Below, piece by piece: positions 30,700 to 36,488 of a stretch of 36,488 nucleotides of DNA (its first letter is position 1; each line of letters opens with the position of its first letter). The notes beneath the pieces were generated by a model. It saw nothing but the letters and a program-made list of their open reading frames with translations. It did not search any database and was not told where the DNA came from. The position numbers and the translations under genes were made by a program. The stretch is from Suillus spraguei (taxonomy: Eukaryota; Basidiomycota; Agaricomycetes; Boletales; Suillaceae), in the NCBI GenBank assembly GCA_016800925.1, contig JABCPU010000590.1, positions 1 to 36,488 on the forward strand, written 5' to 3'.

Positions 30700-31860
30700 A
30701 CTAGTGCTCGCCACTTGCTGCCCACCAAGGGACAATGGTGCCTCCCTACATTTCAATATGAATGTATGACGGACAACTGTCCAATCCAAAGGTCCCCCCG
30801 GAAATTTTCACTAGTGCTTGCGGACTGCGGTACCTACTTAATTTGCCACATCAACAGATGACGGACTGTTACAAGAACACCTTCTTGCGCCCCTACTATC
30901 ATTTTTCCTCCTATGCGTCGCCGTCTACTCTCGTCCCAACGAGGCCCCCACCCTTGTCCTCTGCTACCTCGTCTGGCTTGCCGTCGTCACTCCTTACCTC
31001 GCCTACACTCGCCTCCTTCATCGCCGCTGAATAAGCCCTCTTCGTGCACCTTCTACCTCCTTCGCGCCTATATGCACCTCTCCCGCTTTGCGCACTTCAA
31101 GCGCCTCCTCTGCGCTGCAACACGCGCACCCTCTTGGTTCACGGGAACCCCTCGCCTGCTTTCAAGGACCTCTTGGTATCGTCTTATGCTTTATCCTTTT
31201 ACTGTTTACCTTTCTTGACTCATGCGTGCCTCATTGGCTCGTACCCTTATACCTTCAGCTCCGCACTTATGACTCCTTCATGCACATGCACATTCTCATT
31301 GGTTGATATGCCTCTGACTCATTTACGAGCATGCGTCCTCTTATTGGCTATCTGACTTCATACTTAATTCAGCGATACTTACATATTTGCGCTCCGCTTC
31401 AATCTTACGTATAAATACGCGCAGATAGCCTTTGTACTTCTTTAACTTGAATCTACTTGATCTTCGACCCTGAACTTCCTTTCGATAAGCTTTTCATAAG
31501 CTTATTGTCTCTATTCAATTTCGTTAGAAGCTCATCGCTTCTACGTCTTTGATCGTTGTCAAGAACCTTGTCCCTGTGACGTAGGTCGTGAGACAGCGCA
31601 TAAGCGCCCACCTCCAACCAACGCAACTAGCACACTCTGTGCTAGGGGACCAATACGCACGGGCTGCCGCTCTTGATGGAGTGCCTGTCGCAGACACCAC
31701 TGAAGTCCATTAGCACCTGGCTAGGTCACTAATATGGACAACTATCATCCAGTCCAATAGTGCCCTTGAGAAAAATTTCACCAATGCTCGTCAAGGGAAT
31801 ATGGGCACCTCCCTATTTTGCTATATCAACATATGATGGACAACTCGCATCCAGAAATTT
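30700..31860. repeat. Three subterminal repeats of the Harbinger element (one split by a solo LTR)
   Basis: Repeat 1 is about 30700-30810, repeat 2 about 30810-30866 plus 31740-31786, repeat 3 about 31787-31858. Shared pieces are CAC(T/C)A(G/A)TGCT, a CACCTCCCTA.ATTT core, ATATG.ATG.GGACAACT and AAATTTTCAC. They could be binding sites for the element's own SANT protein or transposase. Confidence 0.55.
30867..31734 (+). mobile_element. Solo LTR, 868 bp, inside the Harbinger element
   Basis: It starts TGTTAC and ends CACTAATA (TAACA-type end with one C-to-T change). Flanks are CGGAC (30862-30866) and TGGAC (31735-31739), again one C/T difference. The subterminal repeat unit resumes exactly across the insertion. 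A TATA motif (TATAAATA, 31411-31418) is followed by a C/T-rich stretch. No coding region. Confidence 0.6.
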
Positions 31861-31989
31861 TTGATGGCCTACAGCTGTCAGACTCCTGGCATATAAAGAG
31901 ATGCTTTTTGAGGAGTACAAAGTGAGCATTCGTTGATTTGGGTCCTTTCTCTCACTAACACTACACTCCGAAATTGAAGTTCTATACTC

Positions 31990-33598
31990 ATGGTTGACTT
32001 ACACTACGACAGCGCTGGCAATGCATACACTCACGACTGAACTGGGACATGGCAACCACACCCTGGTATTGCACAGACCATTGCATGCCATTTATCACAT
32101 GTCTCACAGCCTGCTCCACCTGAGCCACTCACTCCAAGGATGAATGAAACTTGCTCTCAAAGTTATCAGGTATGTTCCACTTTATCTAGCTCATGTCTTC
32201 AACTGATCATGCAACAGCCCCGGTATGCCCTCAATACACCAGCCACATTTCCTACCCAGCATCAGCACCACCCTTCTCCTTCACCTCAGTATGAATTTGA
32301 TGATAATGTCATTGATCCTGCCCTCCATCCGCTTCCTGACAGCATTGATCTGGACTTGACTGACCCAGTTGTCATTGCTGAGGCACGTGGCTATGCTGCT
32401 GCCTCTAAAACAGCTGGGGCTCATCGCAAAGTTCACACCACCCAAACCAAGGGCAAGGAAAACTCAGGAGTGCGAGCCACCAAGCATGCCCATGAGACCA
32501 TGGCTGACAATGACGAGGGTGGCACCAGGATCAAGCGTGGACGCCCATCAGGTTCTAATAATTATACTACTGCTGACACTAAGGCACTTCTTGACTTTGT
32601 TGAAAATGAATTGCTGCTTGGTCAGCGAGGCTGGCAGGCAGTACATGCGAAGTTCTCAGAGTGGGCAAAAGACCTGGGACGTCCGGTCCACAAAGCTAGC
32701 TCCCTTGAAACAAAGTTTAAACAGGTAAGACATCTGCTCATTTGATTACTTTTGACTAACCTCTCCTTAGCTCGTTAAGACTACCAAACCTACTGGAGAT
32801 GGTGTTTGCCCTCCTGATGTCACCCGTGCACACCAAATCAACACACTTATCAATGAATGAGCAGGCACATGCAATCTCAATGATGTAGACTATGATGACA
32901 ACCCTCATGACGATACTCGCTCTATCTCTTCTGGTCTAGATGAGCCACACCATGTGGCTGTTACAAAGGCCATGCCCACAGAAGCTCCTGTTCCACGACA
33001 CAATGCATGTGGTGCTGCCGCTGCAGAGTTGCTAACTCGACTCTCAGGTGCATTTGATCCTGTTGCAGTGCGAGCTCGTGATGGAGAATGAGCAGATTGT
33101 AATCTTGCCAATACTCAGCTAATGGCACAGGCCCAGCAGCTCCGAGATGCACAGACAATAATCGATACACTTCATGCACAAGTGTTTGATTTGTGTAGTA
33201 AGTTATATGATTCTCAACATGCCTGTGATATGGCAGAACTACGTGTCAAGATGATGCAGTCTCAGACATCAGGATCTGGCAGTCGTCGCCATAGGAAAAT
33301 TTGTTCTCCACCTCCAAAAAGAAAGTCCTTAAATATTACCCAGATGAAGGCCAATCAATCAGGTGGTTATCAGATGAAGAATTCGCACCATATGATGATT
33401 CATCTGTCGAAGAAGACTCACATGTTGAAGGTCCATCATGTGTCGGAAGGGAAGCTAGATGATGCATGTCTGTATCTTGTTGTCTGGTTATGCAACATTT
33501 GCAAGGAGCAAAGGACACCATTGTGGATGACGAGTCTGCCAGTGTCACATACAATACTAAGGAAGGCACCCCAGAGGTTTGAAGGTCATTTGTTTTGA
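31990..33598 (+). pseudogene. SANT/Myb-like DNA-binding protein of the Harbinger element (DUF6818-like)
   Basis: From ATG 31990 (VDLHYDSAGNAYTHD) the frame meets TGA at 32038, then continues through a Pro/Gln-rich segment and GTRIKRGRPSGSNNYTTADT with a GRP AT-hook-like motif. A trihelix/SANT-like domain follows (ALLDFVENELLLGQRGW..VHAKFSEWA..., ending LETKFKQ), an intron (32725-32770), then LVKTTKPTGDG, TGA at 32858 (between INE and AGT), TGA at 33089, a coiled coil (about 33122-33260) and an acidic tail. Such proteins help Harbinger transposase bind DNA and enter the nucleus. The three stops make it non-functional. The acidic tail is seen best in a different frame from that of the ORF end at 33598, so another intron or indel is likely near 33310. 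Confidence 0.75.
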
Positions 33599-33924
33599 CA
33601 ATTACATTTCTTCATTTTACTTTCAAGTCTATCTCTTGCGTTCTCTTAGCTTTTAATTGACTTGACTGTGCAAGTCTTTGATTTGTTGTGTTTCATTCAA
33701 TATGGTCTTACAAGTCTTTCATACATCATAGCTGTTCATACATCCCCCATTTTGTTCCATTCTTCAAAGCCAGTAGTTAGTATTTACTGATACTCTAATG
33801 TTACATGAAATCTAGTGACCCAGTCTTTCTGCCTTTGCTCCAAAAATAGCATATTTTCAAAATCATGCCAGACCTCCATGTATTCATCAGTTGCTTGCCA
33901 ATGATTCATATATACAGTATGTAT
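33599..33924. other. Spacer between the two convergent Harbinger genes
   Basis: T-rich, no coding signal. Likely holds both 3' UTRs. Confidence 0.5.
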
Positions 33925-35145
33925 TTAATTGATACCCACTTTCTTTGAATGCAGATTGTGTAGACAAACACATATTCATATTTCAATAAGGTCACCTCAG
34001 GCCTCTTTGTCTGATATATCAAGTGGAACACAGAGACAGCCAAATGCACCTTGTAGGCTTTGCATACCCCACTCAGCTGTCTGTTGGTAGGAAAGTAATT
34101 CCCGATTGAATGCCATGTGTTCCTCTATGTCCACTGCCGAACCTTGCAAGGTTTGACCCTGTTTGAGAGGTGCGCAAATACGACCATTGATATTGTTGCT
34201 TCCATGCAGGAAGGCAGTGTCAGCCACAATATAGTAGCCTGCAGGAGTGTGATCTCAAAGGGCTGCATAAATTTCCTTTGCAACATGAGAGTCATGCCAG
34301 CTCCCTGGCGCATTTGTCCTGGCTGCTATGATTATGCCTGAGATACATGTCATTAGTAGTACTAATTTGTTTAAAGATCAATGAGGCTTACCTTGAGATG
34401 AAAACACGAGAACTGAACTGATAAAATGCTCCGACAACCAGTCATTGAATGTGGCATTTTCAATATCAATGTCATCTGACGTTTGCACAGGAAGTTTCAA
34501 GCCATCTATGCTACCAAAGGCTCCCTGAAGTTGTGCATGACATGCCACCACAAGAGCATTGCATTTCCTGAACTTGTCTCCTTGCAACCAACGGACCTTG
34601 GCATCAACCATGTTGCACAGAGTGAGGAGGAGTATGTGCAGGCCAAATGAAAGGTACCATGATACTGTTGTTGGGATGAGTGCAAAAATCTGTTGCAGAC
34701 TAATTTGATGCATTGTCAAGTTTAGGTAGTGTAATACAAGGCCAAGGGCACCTCCAGCATCAAGAGATCATCGTTCGACACGAGGATTAGCATGCTGACT
34801 GATGTTGTCATGAGGAATGGGTGTATGGTACCAATGTTTTGCACAGCCAGAGGTGAGTATGAAGGTGAATGTCTCCACATCAAAACCCATGGTTGTAATG
34901 ATGGCTCGATCATTCTGGCTCGCAAATAAAGCTTGCCATGGGGTACTCATCTGTGGATTTGGAAGGAGCTGTGCACAGCAAAGGTATTGTCGTCGTGGTT
35001 GACATCTGTCAATGTGGTCTTGTTGAGTCAGCTCAGTTCCCACCAGTACAGTAGCTGCAACAATGAGTGCAGATTCCTCATTGTCGATTACTTCTGTCTC
35101 TATCTCATTTTGCAATGCTTGATATTGATATAAAATATCATCCAT
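33925..35145 (-). pseudogene. PIF/Harbinger DDE transposase, decayed
   Basis: Exon 1 is 35145-34392, intron 34391-34338 (54 nt, GT-AG), exon 2 34337-33925. Landmarks in order: TPWQALFASQNDRAIITTMG (helix before the catalytic core), ALGLVLHYL, ISLQQIFALIPTTVS, GAFGSIDGLKLPV with the first catalytic Asp, NDWLSEHFISSV, NAPGSWHDS, VADTAF with the second Asp, FNRELLSYQQTAEWGM with the Glu, and a C-terminal CLHNLH. All three DDE residues remain. Stops at 34768, 34255 and 33997 are TGA, flanked by ER/SLDAGGALG, AAL/DHTP and KEA/GDLIEI, positions where Arg is usual. A further TGA follows near the end. It converges on the SANT-like gene, the usual two-gene layout. Confidence 0.85.
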
Positions 35146-35238
35146 GATATTCTATGGGCCTATGGTTTGGTTTTTTGTACAGAATATTTGATTGTGTAAC
35201 TTCAAAAATATTTTTCAAAGTCTGGTATATGATAATCC

Positions 35239-35266
35239 ACATTATTTTGCCTACGGGAAGTCACCC
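35239..35266 (-). repeat. Right Harbinger TIR
   Basis: Complement of the left TIR (29225-29238 plus 30281-30294), about 28 bp, lying about 95 bp upstream of the transposase start. Confidence 0.75.
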
Positions 35267-36488
35267 AATATATTTTTATGCAGGGTTTTATTTAGCCCAC
35301 GCACTGCCACACTGTATATGAACATATGTATAGTTCTTCAGCAGTGGTGGGTGGCTTGGAGCAGTGTTCTGCCGGTCAGTGTACATTTATCAAGGTTAAG
35401 GTATGTTCGAGTGGTGAACTTGTGAAGATCTGAAGAGGCTCAGACTAGAAACGAGAGAGAGAGAACTCAGTCTTAGTTGGAAAGACTACACTATGACAGG
35501 TTCATACCTAGAAATGAGAGAGAGAGAACTATACATCATTAGTACTAAGTATGATGTTCAAGTTGTAGTAAGTAGCTCACCTCAGTCTTAGTTGGAAAGA
35601 CTGAGGGAAGAGAATTCTATGGACGCTGAATATTAGAGGATCGTTTGAACGGAGAACGAAAATATGAACGTGGATGAAATGTGTATGATAAGTATGTAAT
35701 GATAGATAAGAGGAACATATCTTGATAGAACTTTCCCGTGGGTGCAAGTGAACTGAACACGTGCAGTGCCAGATGTCCTGCCTGGATATTATGTATATAA
35801 TCATATCTGATTGGATGACAAAGCACAAGTGAATGTTCGAAGTGCTGTATGCAGTACGCCAATGATCACAGAATTGATAGTACTAGACTACTACTACTAA
35901 GAAGCAGGTTCTTTCAACATATTCCCTTCTACATATCATCTGTGTTACAGTCGTACATGCCCCTATTCATTTTCTCTTCGTCTCCTTTACTTGTATATTG
36001 TATATTACATAACATGACTCTGACTCATGTGCTCAACGCATCTGTACTATAGTTGCCTTCCTTCTTTGGATATGCACTTATGCTCTCACATCTCTCTCTT
36101 GGTCCGTGCGCACATATTGACCTATTTAAGCACATTGTATTACACTTGTATACTTTACTTTAATCTTACTGGGTTTTACCTGGAACATCCTTCGCTTAGG
36201 TCTCCAACCTAAGTTGTCTTGAATCGTCTCTAAGTCTAAGCACTCCTTAGCCTTAGTCTCTATTCTCGTAGAACCTCTTAAGACTTGTCTTTGAGGCTGA
36301 ACCCTTGATAGTACTCGGAACGCGTTCCTTGTACTTTCACCTTGTCCTCTCCTGGACATGGTAGAACTTCCAAGCAGACTGTCTGTGTCTTTTCACTGTT
36401 GCTGGTGACACCATCCCAGTTCGTAACAAAAGATTAAAGTCCACCTGATCGTCGACTATCCAGGCTTTGACCCTGAAATCTGATACAG
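35267..36488. other. Right edge; repeats and possible LTR-type sequence, no gene
   Basis: Apart from the direct repeats at 35445-35602, the stretch 35880-36440 is C/T-rich with a TTTAAGCA motif (36125) and ends near CAGTTCGTAACA (36419-36430), which could be an LTR end. The start of such an LTR was not found and the element, if real, runs off the window. No coding frame is supported. Confidence 0.35.
35445..35602. repeat. Interleaved direct repeats
   Basis: CTAGAAACGAGAGAGAGAGA followed by ACT (35445-35467) recurs with one change at 35508-35530. CAGTCTTAGTTGGAAAGACT (35468-35487) recurs exactly at 35583-35602. Each 20-mer of the second type is itself able to fold (AGTCTT...AAGACT). Confidence 0.8.

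Larger units (their letters stand above)
29225..35266. mobile_element. PIF/Harbinger-type DNA transposon with nested insertions
   Basis: The right end (35239-35266, read on the minus strand) is GGGTGACTTCCCGTAGGCAAAA followed by TAATG. The left end starts with the same bases at 29225-29238 and, after the hAT insertion, continues as AGGCAAAAATAATG from 30281. The outer flanks are AAT on both sides (29222-29224 and 35267-35269), a 3-bp duplication. The element encodes two convergent genes, a SANT/Myb-like protein (+) and a DDE transposase (-), the standard PIF/Harbinger pair. Without insertions it would be about 4.1 kb. Usual Harbinger duplications are TTA/TAA, so AAT is a departure. Confidence 0.75.

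Overview
This window looks like nuclear DNA of a filamentous basidiomycete, most likely an Agaricomycete. The evidence is many short (41-68 nt) GT-AG introns, a multi-intron P450, a secreted pepsin-type protease, a fungal EOS1 membrane protein, and transposon families (Plavaka, PIF/Harbinger, Tc1, hAT, LTR elements) typical of mushroom-forming fungi. A Boletales-like host would fit, but that is only an inference.

Host genes. An intact 10-exon cytochrome P450 (1311-3294, +) converges on an aprataxin-type DNA-repair gene (3344-4499, -) that carries one apparent 1-nt deletion. Next is a decayed copy of a conserved basidiomycete protein of unknown function (about 4990-6252). An intact secreted aspartic protease (9866-11334, +), an intact EOS1-like gene (25187-26712, +) and a frameshifted small cysteine-rich secreted protein (27514-27740, +) complete the host set. 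The three intact genes keep open frames, clean splice sites and key residues.

Transposon block 1 (13.0-24.5 kb). A Plavaka-type transposase gene lies on the minus strand from 20658 to 14506 and is broken by nested insertions. These are a solo LTR (18636-19117, 5-bp duplication ATGAG), a palindromic Tc1 derivative (16447-18051, TA duplication) with two 718-bp inverted arms, and an unresolved insert at about 15.1-16.06 kb. Removing the first two, with one target copy each, rejoins the Plavaka reading frame. A Ty1/copia RNase H tail with its LTR (21.78-22.3 kb) and one copy of a 1.1-kb dispersed repeat (the other copy is at 6.6-7.7 kb) follow.

Transposon block 2 (29.2-35.3 kb). A PIF/Harbinger element has 3-bp AAT flanks and encodes two tail-to-tail proteins: a SANT/Myb-like DNA-binding protein (+) and a DDE transposase (-). 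Its left terminal repeat is split by a 1034-bp hAT element with an 8-bp duplication. One of its subterminal repeats is split by an 868-bp solo LTR.

Two signals cut across the blocks. In the older transposon genes I read through twelve in-frame stops; all are TGA, and several sit where Arg (CGA) is expected, as C-to-T decay at CpG would produce. The palindromic Tc1 unit has no such damage and looks young; if transcribed it would fold into a long double-stranded RNA. A tandem array of three Pol III-like, tRNA-like units (28.5-28.9 kb, -) is also unusual. All calls come from reading the sequence by eye; no database search was run.
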